From Clostridium tagluense (GTDB lineage: Bacteria > Bacillota > Clostridia > Clostridiales > Clostridiaceae): DNA of 64,000 nt. Location of the stretch: positions 1-64,000 of the forward strand of contig NZ_BHYK01000003.1 in NCBI RefSeq assembly GCF_003865095.1. Reading direction: 5' to 3'. Position numbers and translations under genes: made by a program. Positions within the stretch are counted from its first letter, which is position 1, and the number at the start of each line of letters is the position of its first letter. Positions 36,187-45,956 of the stretch are shown piece after piece. Below the pieces are notes generated by a model. The model made no database searches. It was given only the letters and a program-made list of their open reading frames with translations, and was not told the origin of the DNA.

Positions 36187-37284
36187 ATGAAGCTAGGAAT
36201 TGTAGGTTTACCAAATGTAGGGAAGAGCACATTATTTAATGCAATAACAAAAGCAGGAGCAGAATCTGCTAATTACCCATTTTGTACTATAGAACCAAAT
36301 GTAGGAGTTGTTAGTGTTCGTGACAAAAGACTAGATGTGCTAAAAGCTCTTTATAATAGTAAGAAGGTAATTCATACCGCAATTGAATTTTATGATATAG
36401 CAGGTCTTGTAAAAGGAGCCAGCAAAGGAGAAGGTCTAGGTAATAAGTTTTTATCTCACATCAGAGAAGTAGAATCTATAGTTCATGTGGTAAGATGCTT
36501 TAAAGATGACAATATCATTCACGTAGATGGAAGCGTTGACCCGCTACGTGATATAGATACTATTAATTTAGAACTTATTTTTTCTGATCTTGACGTACTG
36601 GAACGAAGAATGGAAAAGTCAGTAAAACTAGTTCGTTCTGGTGACAAAACAGCAAAAACAGAATATGATCTTATGGAAAGAGTGAAAAACCACCTTGAAG
36701 CAAACCTTCCAGTAAGAACACTTACATTTACTGAGGAAGAATCTATTTTTGTAAACAGCCTTTTCCTAATTACTTCAAAACCAGTATTATATGCAGCAAA
36801 TATTAGTGAGGATGATTTAGTGTCCGGTAATCTAGATAATGATATGGTTAAAAAAGTTAAAGAATTTGCTAGTAATGAGAATTCAGAAGTAATTATAGTT
36901 TGCGCAAGGCTTGAAGAAGAACTTTCCACTCTAGAGGATGATGAAAAAATAGAACTTCTAAATGAATATGGTCTTGATGAATCAGGACTAGATAAGCTTA
37001 TTCACGCAAGTTATAAGTTACTCGGGTTAATGAGCTATCTAACTGCAGGTCCTCAAGAAATAAGAGCATGGACTATAAACAATGGAACTAAAGCCCCTGC
37101 GGCAGCCGGAAAAATCCATTCAGATATTGAAAGAGGATTTATAAGAGCAGAAATAGTTTCCTTTGACAAATTAGTTGAATGTGGCTCTGAAGCCGCAGCT
37201 AAGGAAAAAGGACTATTTAGACTTGAAGGAAAAGAATATATTATGCAAGATGGCGATGTAGTTAATTTTAGATTTAACGTATAA
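36187..37284 (+). CDS. ychF: YchF/OLA1 family ribosome-associated ATPase
   Basis: 365 residues when started at MKLGIVGLPNVGKSTLFN, the canonical length. The P-loop GLPNVGKST is at 8-16, YDIAGLVKGASKGEGLGNKFL is the G3 region, and the C-terminal TGS-like domain has GPQEIRAWTI and LFRLEGKEYIMQDGDVV. Family members prefer ATP over GTP because the NKxD motif is altered. The frame's earlier ATG at 36175 touches the AAGGA ribosome site, so it cannot be the start. Single-gene unit. Confidence 0.96.
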   Translation: MKLGIVGLPNVGKSTLFNAITKAGAESANYPFCTIEPNVGVVSVRDKRLDVLKALYNSKKVIHTAIEFYDIAGLVKGASKGEGLGNKFLSHIREVESIVHVVRCFKDDNIIHVDGSVDPLRDIDTINLELIFSDLDVLERRMEKSVKLVRSGDKTAKTEYDLMERVKNHLEANLPVRTLTFTEEESIFVNSLFLITSKPVLYAANISEDDLVSGNLDNDMVKKVKEFASNENSEVIIVCARLEEELSTLEDDEKIELLNEYGLDESGLDKLIHASYKLLGLMSYLTAGPQEIRAWTINNGTKAPAAAGKIHSDIERGFIRAEIVSFDKLVECGSEAAAKEKGLFRLEGKEYIMQDGDVVNFRFNV

Positions 37285-37329
37285 AAAAACAGGACTTGTA
37301 TATTTAAAATATATCAGTCCTGTTTTTTT
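37283..37329. terminator. Bidirectional terminator between ychF and the Lon-like gene
   Basis: AAAAAAACAGGACT (37283-37296) pairs with AGTCCTGTTTTTTT (37316-37329). A-run and T-run on either side serve both converging genes. Confidence 0.88.
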
Positions 37330-37344
37330 AATAGCATTAAATCA

Positions 37345-39639
37345 TCATCTTTTGCTATTATATTTTTTTAACTCTTTGTTTATAGCTGTCATTATGCCTT
37401 GGACGTCCGTATCAGAAGTTCCCATTAGAACCTCCATAGCATCTTCTATAGAGGTCATAGTATATATGTGAAAGTTTCCATTCTTAATTTCTCTCTCAAC
37501 TTCTGCACTTAAAACCAAATCATCTGCATTAGACATTGGTATCATTACACCTTTGCCCACTATTGTATCTATTGCCTTGCAAACTCCAAAAAAACCCTCT
37601 ATTTTATCGTTTACTCCACCTATAGGTTGAACATCTCCAAATTGATTTACAGAGCCTGTGACTGCAATATTTTGTTTTACAGGTATCTTACTTAGGGCTG
37701 ATAGCATACATACTATTTCTGCTACAGACGCACTATCTCCATCCACTTTCCCGTAAATTTGTTCAAAACTTAGGTGAAAGTCCACTGGTAGTTTAGTGAG
37801 TCCCCCATTAATAGCACTTATATATCCCTTTAGAATATTAATGGATTTACTATGGATATTTCCACTTAGATTACTATCCTTTTGAACGTCTACAATATTT
37901 CCTTCTCCTTTATAGCAACGGCATGTAATCTTTATTGGCTTACCAAAACTCAAATATCCAGTATCAATTACCGATAATCCATTCACTTGTCCGACTCTAC
38001 TATTTTTAACGTCAATGAGCATTTTCTTTTCAGTATAATTATTTAAAATCTCCTTTTCCATAATGTCTTGCCTGTATGCTATGTGGATTATATCTTCTGC
38101 ACTAATTTCTTGCCTATTTTCTTCGCACACCCTATTGTTTGATAATGTTATTAACTTACTTATTTCATATTTATCATAGTATATTTTTTTCCTACTCTGA
38201 GCCTTTCGAGATAAAACCTTTGCCACTTCTCTTACAGCTCCACCCGTAAGAATTTTAAAATTATTTTCACTACAAATATTATTTATTTCAAATACTAAAG
38301 AGCTCTTTAAATTATTATCTATATCCTGAAGCGGACTACATTCTGCTTTTATAGTGAAAATTTTTCTAAAGTCTTCATCATAATTATAAAGTAAATCGTA
38401 AGTTTCATAATCCCCAATAAGAATTACCTTTTCTTTAATTGGTATGGGCTCTGGTTTTATTGTACTTAATGAAACCATGTCATAATAACTTCTGTTGCAC
38501 GTCACATCTACTTTCTCTGCTTGCAATGACTTTTTTAAATAATAGTAAGCTGAAGGATTACTTAACAATGTGTTTGCTCTAATCACCAAACACCCTTCAT
38601 TTGCTTTTAACATACTACCACTTTTTATAAGTTCTATATTCGTAGAATAAGCCCCATTATGATTTTCATATTCTATATTTCCAAGTAAGTTTGTTAAATT
38701 AGGATCTTGTTCAAATATTACTGGTGGAACGCCCTTCTTACTATTATCTACCATTACATTTACAGCATATTTAAATATAATTTCATTTATTTTTTCCTCA
38801 TCCTCATCAAAGCTTAGTGAATAATTATCTATAAGTTTTTTTTCAATGTTATTTTCTACCATATGAAAATAATTTTGAACAACTTCATCTTCAATGAATC
38901 TATTTTCATATTCTTGTTTTAAATCACTCATTTCATTTTTATAATATGCTTCCATTATTTGTTTTAATTTATCTATATCCCTTGCTTCAATATCTTTTAA
39001 CTCCTCTAATGTTTCCCTAGCTTTATCTTTTAAAATGCGCACGGTCTCTAAAATTCCTTCTTTTTTTTCACTATCTAATATATCATATTCATTTTCAGTC
39101 ATTTCTTTCCCGCTACTTAAAGGAATGAATGTAAATCCATTATTAGCAGATTTTATATCAAAGCCTTTATCTTTAGCTGCATCTATTAGTTTAGAAATTA
39201 GTTCATTTCTTTTCTTTTGAATATTTTCCTGAATTTCTTCCTTTTCTTTATCTGTAGAATTGTTATAAAACTTAAAGGTGCGCTCTAAATACTCATTCTG
39301 TAGATCCTCAAGAGTGTCTTTTAGCCTATTAGCACCCCCATTACTTACAGAAATCACTTTAGGAAATTTTTCATCTTCATATAATACATAACAAATATCT
39401 TTTGGTTTTGGCTTATTTTCGAAAATTTTATTTACATATTTCATAATATCTTTAAGAGCCTCTTTTGAAAAATCGTCTATTAAATAAACATTAAAGCCCT
39501 CTTTATCTATACTCAGAGCAGTTTTAATATTTTCTATTACATCAAAATACTGTGGCAATGAATCTAAGGGTTCGCCTGCGTTCATATCTTCAATATCAAA
39601 TTCATAAATAATGTCCTTTGGAGTTAATTCCCTGTTCAT
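37345..39639 (-). CDS. Lon-like S16 protease with degenerate ATPase motifs
   Basis: 764 residues. The C-terminal domain is a clear Lon proteolytic domain: DGDSAS with Ser636 and GGVNDKIEG with Lys679, 43 residues apart as in Lon. The N-terminal part matches the AAA_32/LonB-like layout, with long coiled coils (about 110-260). Where relatives have a P-loop, this protein reads VYLIDDFSKEAL (51-62), and the Walker B region reads GCLVIRAN without the acidic pair. ATP hydrolysis is therefore doubtful. GGAGGAGG precedes the ATG. The gene stands alone, converging on ychF. Confidence 0.85.
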   Translation of the reverse strand: MNRELTPKDIIYEFDIEDMNAGEPLDSLPQYFDVIENIKTALSIDKEGFNVYLIDDFSKEALKDIMKYVNKIFENKPKPKDICYVLYEDEKFPKVISVSNGGANRLKDTLEDLQNEYLERTFKFYNNSTDKEKEEIQENIQKKRNELISKLIDAAKDKGFDIKSANNGFTFIPLSSGKEMTENEYDILDSEKKEGILETVRILKDKARETLEELKDIEARDIDKLKQIMEAYYKNEMSDLKQEYENRFIEDEVVQNYFHMVENNIEKKLIDNYSLSFDEDEEKINEIIFKYAVNVMVDNSKKGVPPVIFEQDPNLTNLLGNIEYENHNGAYSTNIELIKSGSMLKANEGCLVIRANTLLSNPSAYYYLKKSLQAEKVDVTCNRSYYDMVSLSTIKPEPIPIKEKVILIGDYETYDLLYNYDEDFRKIFTIKAECSPLQDIDNNLKSSLVFEINNICSENNFKILTGGAVREVAKVLSRKAQSRKKIYYDKYEISKLITLSNNRVCEENRQEISAEDIIHIAYRQDIMEKEILNNYTEKKMLIDVKNSRVGQVNGLSVIDTGYLSFGKPIKITCRCYKGEGNIVDVQKDSNLSGNIHSKSINILKGYISAINGGLTKLPVDFHLSFEQIYGKVDGDSASVAEIVCMLSALSKIPVKQNIAVTGSVNQFGDVQPIGGVNDKIEGFFGVCKAIDTIVGKGVMIPMSNADDLVLSAEVEREIKNGNFHIYTMTSIEDAMEVLMGTSDTDVQGIMTAINKELKKYNSKR

Positions 39640-39802
39640 ATTCCTCCTCCTTTCAATCCTTTATTATATTAATATTCTTAATTTACTAATTTAGGAACAA
39701 ATATTATCATTAAGAGATAATAATATTTTTTACAATTATGCATATAGATTTTTTTTCAAGGAAATTTGAATCATGAAATTAAAAATAGACTTTTATTAAT
39801 AC

Positions 39803-39831
39803 TTGAGTTAAATTACAACATAAGATATAAT
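39803..39831 (+). promoter_or_regulatory. Candidate promoter for the small basic protein gene
   Basis: TTGAGT, 17 bp, TATAAT, 55 nt before the start at 39886. Confidence 0.55.
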
Positions 39832-39885
39832 AAGTTATTGACTTTTTATATTTTTTATAATTTCTATTGTAAAGGAGTAATACTG

Positions 39886-40305
39886 ATGGGATTTAAAGAC
39901 AAATTGACTAATAGCTATACACAGGCTTATTTAAAAAGATATGGTGACAGACTTACTCAAGCTCAAGGTAGAGTTCTATCTGTCAAAGTAGAGGAAAAAA
40001 ATTACTTTAAAATATTTTATAAATTAATTGTAACCATCTTAGTAAAGGCAGACGGAAGTAAATCTATTGCTAAGTGCGTATTTAAGAAAAAACGTTGGTT
40101 TAAAAAAATCAACTTTATTTCTGTGCTTCAAGGACATTCTGTTATAATTCAAGGAATGAAGGGTAAAAAAGGAAAAGAGCACAGAGAGCAGATTCAAATT
40201 GTAAATATTAGAAATATGACCACTAAGAAGGATTTAGTTCCAACAAAAGGGAATACCCCTGCTCCAAAAGTTCAAAGGGCAAGACCGGATAAACGTCTTA
40301 AATAA
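39886..40305 (+). CDS. Small basic protein of unknown function
   Basis: 139 residues from MGFKDKLTNSYTQAYLKRYGD, chosen because AAAGGAG lies upstream; a longer frame to 39766 would run across the promoter. It is rich in Lys and Arg, with a central OB- or SH3-like beta pattern (GRVLSVKVEEKNYFKIFYKLIVTILV then SVLQGHSVIIQG) and a basic, disordered tail. A nucleic-acid-binding role is possible from charge alone. I do not recognise the family. It has its own promoter and terminator. Confidence 0.75.
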   Translation: MGFKDKLTNSYTQAYLKRYGDRLTQAQGRVLSVKVEEKNYFKIFYKLIVTILVKADGSKSIAKCVFKKKRWFKKINFISVLQGHSVIIQGMKGKKGKEHREQIQIVNIRNMTTKKDLVPTKGNTPAPKVQRARPDKRLK

Positions 40306-40310
40306 AGTTA

Positions 40311-40355
40311 AAAAAGTATATATTACTACTAATGCGTAATATATACTTTTTTTTA
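40311..40355. terminator. Bidirectional terminator between the small basic gene and the P-type ATPase
   Basis: A perfect 16-bp stem, AAAAAGTATATATTAC / GTAATATATACTTTTT, around a 9-nt loop, followed by TTT. Confidence 0.88.
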
Positions 40356-40368
40356 TGCGTAAAAACAT

Positions 40369-42984
40369 TTAATGATTGTGAATTAAATATAAGTACAAGC
40401 TATTTATAAAAGAAATAATACCAGAGAAAAATAGGATAATTAACCATTGACCAAGCTGGAGTGGTATTGTATGAAATACCCTTTGAAGTGCTGGTACGTA
40501 AACTATGCTAAGTAGCATAAGTACGGATATTCCTACAGCACCTATCAGGTACAAATTAGTAAATGGATTGATTTCAAATAAAGATAGCTTTTCTGACCTA
40601 CATTCAAACACATGTATAAGTTGCGATAAAACTAGAGTTCCAAGAGCCAGTGTTCTACATGCCTCAAGGCTCATACCATAATATTTACCACAAATAAAAG
40701 ATAATATTGTACATACACCAATGAGACATCCCCGAATTACAATCTTTTCTGTAAGTCCTCTTGAAAATACACTTTCATTCTTTTCTCTTGGCTTTTCAAA
40801 CATAATATCACCGTCAGCAGGATCAACTCCAAGAGCAATAGCAGGAAGTCCATCTGTAACTAAATTTACAAATAAAATTTGTATTGGAAGCAGTGGATTT
40901 TCTAAATAGAATAGAGAAGCCAAAAACATAGTAAGTACTTCCCCTAAATTACAGGACAATAAATACCTAATAAATTTTCTTATATTATTATATATTACAC
41001 GCCCCTCTTCTACTGCTGCAACAATGGTTGCAAAATTATCATCTAAAAGAATCATTGAGGCTGCCTCTTTAGTTACATCTGTTCCAGATATACCCATAGC
41101 TATGCCAATATCTGCTTCTTTTATGGCTGGGGCATCATTTACACCATCTCCGGTCATGGCAACAATTCCGTTACTTAATTTAAATGCTTTTACAATTCTT
41201 AACTTATGTTTTGGGCTTACTCTTGCGAATATCTTATAATTATTTATATTTTTTTCTAATTGCTTATCGTTTAATAGGTCAAGTTCATCTCCAGTTATAA
41301 CCTCACTAGGCTCACTACAAATATCTAACTCTTTACCAATAGCATAAGCTGTATTTTTGTGGTCTCCTGTTATCATTACAGGTTTTATACCTGCAACCTT
41401 GCATTTTAAAACTGCCTCCTTTACTTCAGTCCGAGGAGGATCAATTATACCTACAACACCTATAAAAATTAAATTAGACTCTAGATTATCATTTTTCACA
41501 ATGCCCGCCACCTTATAGGCAGATGCAATGCATCTTAGTGCCTTATAAGACATAGAATCTATAGCCCTGAGTAGTGCATTTTTATAGCTTGGAAGCATTG
41601 GCTGCACATTTCCATCTATCAATATATAATTGCATTTTTCTACAACTCTTTCTGGAGCACCCTTTACGTAGCAAACTTCTCTATCACCTTCTTTTACAAT
41701 GACAGACATAATTTTTCTTGTTGAGTTAAAAGGTATTTCATATACACGTCTGGATTTTTTTAAAAATTCTTGTAACTCCTTGGAACTTCCAAAAAAACCT
41801 TTAATTAATGCGGTCTCAGTAGGATCACCAAAGAGGCACTTTTCTAGATTTTTTCCATTGAAATCATAATTACAATCATTACAGTATGTATATGCACTTT
41901 TCATAATTATATTTAATGGAATTTTATCTGTATCAACATTGTAAATCTGACCATTAAAATACAATGCTTTTACTGTCATATTATTTTCAGTTAGAGTTCC
42001 TGTTTTATCTGTGCATATTACAGAAGTACAACCTAGTGTTTCAACCGCTGGCAGTTTTCTAACTAGTGCTTTCCTTTTAAGCATTCTAGATACTCCAAGG
42101 GCCAAAGCTACCGTAACAATAGCAGTGAGGCCCTCTGGTATTGCAGCTACTGCTAGACTTACCCCCAGTAGGAACATTGCGTACTTATCTTGCCCACGCC
42201 AAATACCCATAAATGTTACAACGACGCAAATTATTATACATAATGCAACTAATATTTTTCCAAGATGATCCAGCCTTTCTTTCAATGGAGATTTCTCATT
42301 CTCAATATTATGAAGCATATTTGCTATTTTTCCCATTTCTGTGCTCATGCCTGTTGCCACAACTTTTGCTTTAGCTTTTCCTGTAAGCATTATTGTTCCC
42401 ATATAAATGTTATTATCACTAGAACTTACACTTTTGTGTACTCCTGCTGATTCCCCAGTAAGTAGTGACTCATCTAGCATTGCATTATTATCCTCAGTCA
42501 AAATACAATCCGCTGGAACTCTATCTCCACTTTCTAAAATCACTAAATCACCGGGAACTAAATATATGGCGTTTATTACTAGTATCCCTCCATTTCTAAG
42601 TACTTTAGCAGTTGGTGCCGCTAGCTGACTTAAAGCCTCAAGAGACCTCTCAGTTCTATACTCTTGAATAAAACCTAGTATTCCATTCATTATAACTATA
42701 ATAAATATAGTTATTGCATCCGCTTTTTCACCCATGATTCCTGAAATCAATGTTGCAACAATTAGTATCCAAGTAATAAAATCATTGAATTGAGAAAAAA
42801 ATATTGAAACAGGAGATATCTTTTTTTTATTTTCTAGTTTGTTAAATCCATATCTCTTTAATCTATTTTCCACCTCTTCTGTGCTTAGCCCCTTTGATGT
42901 GCTTATACTATCATAAACAGATCCTACTTCCTTATTTTTATCCTTTGCACTATCCTTTGACAATTGTTCGTTAATCACTTCCAT
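40369..42984 (-). CDS. Calcium-type P-type ATPase (SERCA/PMCA-like, P2A/P2B)
   Basis: 871 residues. It has an N-terminal cation ATPase domain (STKGLSTEEVENRLKRYG), an actuator loop TGESAG, phosphorylation motif DKTGTLT, KGAPE nucleotide site and TGDGVNDAPA hinge. The membrane motifs AAIPEGL (M4) and NLVTDGLPAIALG (M6) are those of calcium pumps. There are ten predicted helices. The start at ATG 42984 is close to GGGGG (spacing 1-2), so the GTG two codons later is possible. Likely role: export of calcium or manganese. Confidence 0.93.
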   Translation of the reverse strand: MEVINEQLSKDSAKDKNKEVGSVYDSISTSKGLSTEEVENRLKRYGFNKLENKKKISPVSIFFSQFNDFITWILIVATLISGIMGEKADAITIFIIVIMNGILGFIQEYRTERSLEALSQLAAPTAKVLRNGGILVINAIYLVPGDLVILESGDRVPADCILTEDNNAMLDESLLTGESAGVHKSVSSSDNNIYMGTIMLTGKAKAKVVATGMSTEMGKIANMLHNIENEKSPLKERLDHLGKILVALCIIICVVVTFMGIWRGQDKYAMFLLGVSLAVAAIPEGLTAIVTVALALGVSRMLKRKALVRKLPAVETLGCTSVICTDKTGTLTENNMTVKALYFNGQIYNVDTDKIPLNIIMKSAYTYCNDCNYDFNGKNLEKCLFGDPTETALIKGFFGSSKELQEFLKKSRRVYEIPFNSTRKIMSVIVKEGDREVCYVKGAPERVVEKCNYILIDGNVQPMLPSYKNALLRAIDSMSYKALRCIASAYKVAGIVKNDNLESNLIFIGVVGIIDPPRTEVKEAVLKCKVAGIKPVMITGDHKNTAYAIGKELDICSEPSEVITGDELDLLNDKQLEKNINNYKIFARVSPKHKLRIVKAFKLSNGIVAMTGDGVNDAPAIKEADIGIAMGISGTDVTKEAASMILLDDNFATIVAAVEEGRVIYNNIRKFIRYLLSCNLGEVLTMFLASLFYLENPLLPIQILFVNLVTDGLPAIALGVDPADGDIMFEKPREKNESVFSRGLTEKIVIRGCLIGVCTILSFICGKYYGMSLEACRTLALGTLVLSQLIHVFECRSEKLSLFEINPFTNLYLIGAVGISVLMLLSIVYVPALQRVFHTIPLQLGQWLIILFFSGIISFINSLYLYLIHNH

Positions 42985-43267
42985 GCCCCCTTATACTTCT
43001 CCCACCTACATGCCATTTACTAATTTTGTTACTTTGCTATATTACTATATATTTTATTCTTTAATAATATATGTGCTTATTTACTTACATATGAAAGGAA
43101 TCTAGTATATTATTTTACATAGCCTTGGTTTTTTCTTTACAATATACAAGTTTAAATATAAAATAGTAATAACAATGATTATTAATAAAAATTTACAAAT
43201 GAAATACTAGGGTATGTAACAATTTATAATTTTTACCTATCCCAGACGAAAACTAGGAGGAACATAC
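42985..43267. other. Divergent intergenic region before the pyrophosphatase gene
   Basis: No ORF. It contains the plus-strand promoter at 43136-43164 and otherwise plain AT-rich sequence. Confidence 0.4.
43136..43164 (+). promoter_or_regulatory. Candidate promoter for the CBS-pyrophosphatase gene
   Basis: TTTACA, 17 bp, TAAAAT; each hexamer has 5 of 6 consensus bases. A leader of about 100 nt follows. Confidence 0.5.
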
Positions 43268-44911
43268 GTGAAAAACATTATTTATGTTACTGGACATAAA
43301 AATCCAGATACTGACTCTATTTGCTCTGCTATTGCATATGCAGAGTTTAAAAATAAAACTGGAAAAATCCCTGCAGTTGCTATAAGACTGGGTGCAACAA
43401 ATTTGGAAACACAATTTATACTTAATTACTTTAAAGTAGCGGAACCTGAGCTTATAACTACGGTTAAAACACAGGTTTCTGATTTAGATATAGATATTGT
43501 AGCTCCTATATCACCTGATATTTCTCTGAAAATGGCCTGGTCCATTATGAAGAAAAATAATATTAATACTCTACCTGTTATAGATGAAAATGATAGGCTA
43601 GCTGGTGTAGCTTCAATTTCAAATCTTGCCGCAAGCTATTTAGATATTTGGGACAATTCTATTCTAGCTAAAAGTAATACTACACTTGAGAATATTTTAG
43701 ATACTCTAGCAGCTAAATGCTTGTTTAAATCAGAAGATACTTTTAAAATAACTGGAAAGATTATTGTAGCTGCTATGAATCCTGAAAGCACCAAAACTGT
43801 AATTGAGGCCGGTGACATTGCCATATGTGGCGACAGAGAAGATTCTCAATCTTTAATAATTAATTCTAAAGCTTGCCTTTTAATTATTACAGGAAATCAT
43901 CCTCCAAAGGCTGAAGTTGTAAAACTTGCAAAGGCTAATAATTGCACAATTATATTGACCCCTTATGATACTTTTACAGCTTCTAGATTAATAACTCAAA
44001 GTATCCCTATAGATTATGTTATGACGAAAAAAAATGTTTTAAGCTTTAATACAGATGACTTTATTGAAGACATAAAGGATATTATGCTTGAAACTAGGTA
44101 CAGGAGTTACCCAGTAATTGATGAAAATAATAAAGTTATTGGAAGTGTATCCAGATTTCATTTAATATCACAAAACAGAAAAAAAGTAATACTTATGGAT
44201 CATAATGAAAGAAGTCAATCTGTGTCAGGCCTAGAAGATGCTGAAGTATTAGAAATAATAGACCATCATAGAATTGCAGATGTTCAAACTGGCTTTCCTA
44301 TATATTTTAGAAATGAGCCCGTAGGTAGCACTTCCACCATCGTAGCCTCCATATTCTTTGAAAATGGAATCAGACCTTCAAAAAGCGCTGCTGGTCTTCT
44401 ATGTGCAGCGATAATTTCTGATACACTGCTACTTAAATCTCCTACATCTACTATAGTAGATGAGCTTGTATTAAAAAGATTAGCTCAAATTGCCAATTTA
44501 AATATAGAAGAGTTTGCTAAAGAAATGTTTAAAGCTGGTACATCTCTTGAGGGTAAAACTGCTCAAGAAATTTTCTACCAAGACTTTAAGACCTTTTCTC
44601 TTAATAATTATAAAGTAGGAGTATCACAAGTTGGTACAATGTATATTGATGGCTTTGACTCATTGAAAGATGATATAATAACGCTAATGAATAAAAAATC
44701 CAAGGAAAGTAGCTATGATATTATTTTACTAATGCTAACTGACATATTAAATGGAGGTTCCGTATTAATAGCTGCAGGGGAACATAAGGACATTGTTTCA
44801 AAAGCCTTTAATGTTACTCTTACTGATAATGGTGTATATATTCCTGGTATAGTATCAAGAAAGAAACAAGTTATACCACCTATTTCTGCTGCCATAAATC
44901 AAATAAAATAA
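43268..44911 (+). CDS. ppaC: Mn-dependent inorganic pyrophosphatase with CBS and DRTGG domains
   Basis: 547 residues. It is a family II pyrophosphatase: the DHH domain begins YVTGHKNPDTDSICSAIAYAEF and resumes with MDHNERSQS and IIDHHRI, and the DHHA2 domain ends SRKKQVIPPI. A regulatory insert of about 245 residues carries CBS1 (about 75-125), DRTGG (about 130-245) and CBS2 (about 250-300), where adenine nucleotides are known to inhibit or activate. The start is GTG with AGGAGG 7 nt upstream. Single-gene unit. Confidence 0.95.
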   Translation: MKNIIYVTGHKNPDTDSICSAIAYAEFKNKTGKIPAVAIRLGATNLETQFILNYFKVAEPELITTVKTQVSDLDIDIVAPISPDISLKMAWSIMKKNNINTLPVIDENDRLAGVASISNLAASYLDIWDNSILAKSNTTLENILDTLAAKCLFKSEDTFKITGKIIVAAMNPESTKTVIEAGDIAICGDREDSQSLIINSKACLLIITGNHPPKAEVVKLAKANNCTIILTPYDTFTASRLITQSIPIDYVMTKKNVLSFNTDDFIEDIKDIMLETRYRSYPVIDENNKVIGSVSRFHLISQNRKKVILMDHNERSQSVSGLEDAEVLEIIDHHRIADVQTGFPIYFRNEPVGSTSTIVASIFFENGIRPSKSAAGLLCAAIISDTLLLKSPTSTIVDELVLKRLAQIANLNIEEFAKEMFKAGTSLEGKTAQEIFYQDFKTFSLNNYKVGVSQVGTMYIDGFDSLKDDIITLMNKKSKESSYDIILLMLTDILNGGSVLIAAGEHKDIVSKAFNVTLTDNGVYIPGIVSRKKQVIPPISAAINQIK

Positions 44912-44980
44912 ATTCAGAGTTAAGAGTGCAAGAAATTTTTTCTTGCGAAAAAATAGGAATTGAATCATGCCTAAAGATAA

Positions 44981-45018
44981 AAGGAAGCAATAAACGCAGT
45001 TTATTGCTTCCTTTTTAA
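44981..45018. terminator. Bidirectional terminator after the pyrophosphatase gene
   Basis: A perfect 15-bp stem, AAGGAAGCAATAAAC / GTTTATTGCTTCCTT, with TTTAATTTT after it. A smaller GCAAGAAA/TTTCTTGC hairpin precedes it at about 44928-44946. It also fits the converging gene at 45033. Confidence 0.88.
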
Positions 45019-45032
45019 TTTTCAATTTTAAT

Positions 45033-45812
45033 CTATACTAGTTTTACAAGCAAAGTAGCAATAAAGAGTATAAAACATATAGAATAACTTATACTTAAAT
45101 AATCCTTAACGCATGCATCATCGATCTTGTTATTATATTCTCCATAGCTTTTTAGATAATGCATATTATTACCATTATAATGAAAATAGAAATTAACGGA
45201 TTCTATATAAGCAGCTAGTATATCCACATTAAGAAGAGGTGTTTTCCAAAGGTTATTAATATAATCACCTTTAAACTTTATCCTTAAGCTTTTGTTTTTA
45301 AAAACATAAATTGAATATAAAAACATCTCACCTATTAATGCTGGAATTATACAAGCTATAGATAGAACTCTACCTATTATATTCAAATTCTCATCAAAAC
45401 TCAAATTGTAAATTAAAGCGAATATTATAGCAGCTCCGTTTCCAATCATAATAATATAAAATAAAGGCGCAATAAATCCACATATAAGTGATCTAGAGAT
45501 AGTTGACATCGTGTCATAAAAACGTTTTCTTTCAGTGTGATCTAAGTTCTTTCTCTCTGTATTACTTATATCTATTACTATAAAAGCCACCAAGGCATTG
45601 TATAACTCAGTACTTTTCATAATAGAACTATTTTCCATGAAAGCAAGCCCAATATATATAACAATTACAGCAGAAAAATATAAAGTTTGCAGCAAATATA
45701 TATTTTTTATTTTTTTCCTTAATTTTATATTAAAAGAATTAAATAAGCCTTGCCTATCTAGTCTCCATAGCAATATACTAAGTAAACACCCAAATACATA
45801 TCCTATTCCCAT
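45033..45812 (-). CDS. Membrane protein of unknown function
   Basis: 259 residues with about six hydrophobic helices (about 3-17, 40-60, 80-95, 108-150, 160-182 and the last 20 residues). Between them lie charged loops with TERKNLDHTERKRFYD and FKGDYINNLWKTP. I do not recognise the family. GGGGGGAAAG precedes the ATG. It lies between two terminators, just outside the flagellar operon, and may have its own promoter in 45813-45912. Confidence 0.7.
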   Translation of the reverse strand: MGIGYVFGCLLSILLWRLDRQGLFNSFNIKLRKKIKNIYLLQTLYFSAVIVIYIGLAFMENSSIMKSTELYNALVAFIVIDISNTERKNLDHTERKRFYDTMSTISRSLICGFIAPLFYIIMIGNGAAIIFALIYNLSFDENLNIIGRVLSIACIIPALIGEMFLYSIYVFKNKSLRIKFKGDYINNLWKTPLLNVDILAAYIESVNFYFHYNGNNMHYLKSYGEYNNKIDDACVKDYLSISYSICFILFIATLLVKLV

Positions 45813-45910
45813 TTACTTTCCCCCCAGATCATATTATTACGCACTTTAATATTAATATATGAGGGTAAGTCTTTAATTAAAACTATTTTTATTTTATTAT
45901 TTAAATCAAG

Positions 45911-45948
45911 CCAAAATAGACATGCCTATAAAAGCATGTCTATTTTAA
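45911..45948 (-). terminator. Terminator of the flagellar operon
   Basis: A perfect 13-bp stem, AAAATAGACATGC / GCATGTCTATTTT, around an 8-nt loop, 9 nt after the flgG stop. It closes the operon that runs from beyond the right edge. Confidence 0.85.
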
Positions 45949-45956
45949 CAATAAAT

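Noticed and set aside
40369-42984. Unusual or new transporter
   Set aside because: All motifs are those of ordinary calcium-type P-ATPases.
45033-45812. Part of the flagellar operon
   Set aside because: A strong terminator lies between it and flgG, and it has no flagellar similarity.
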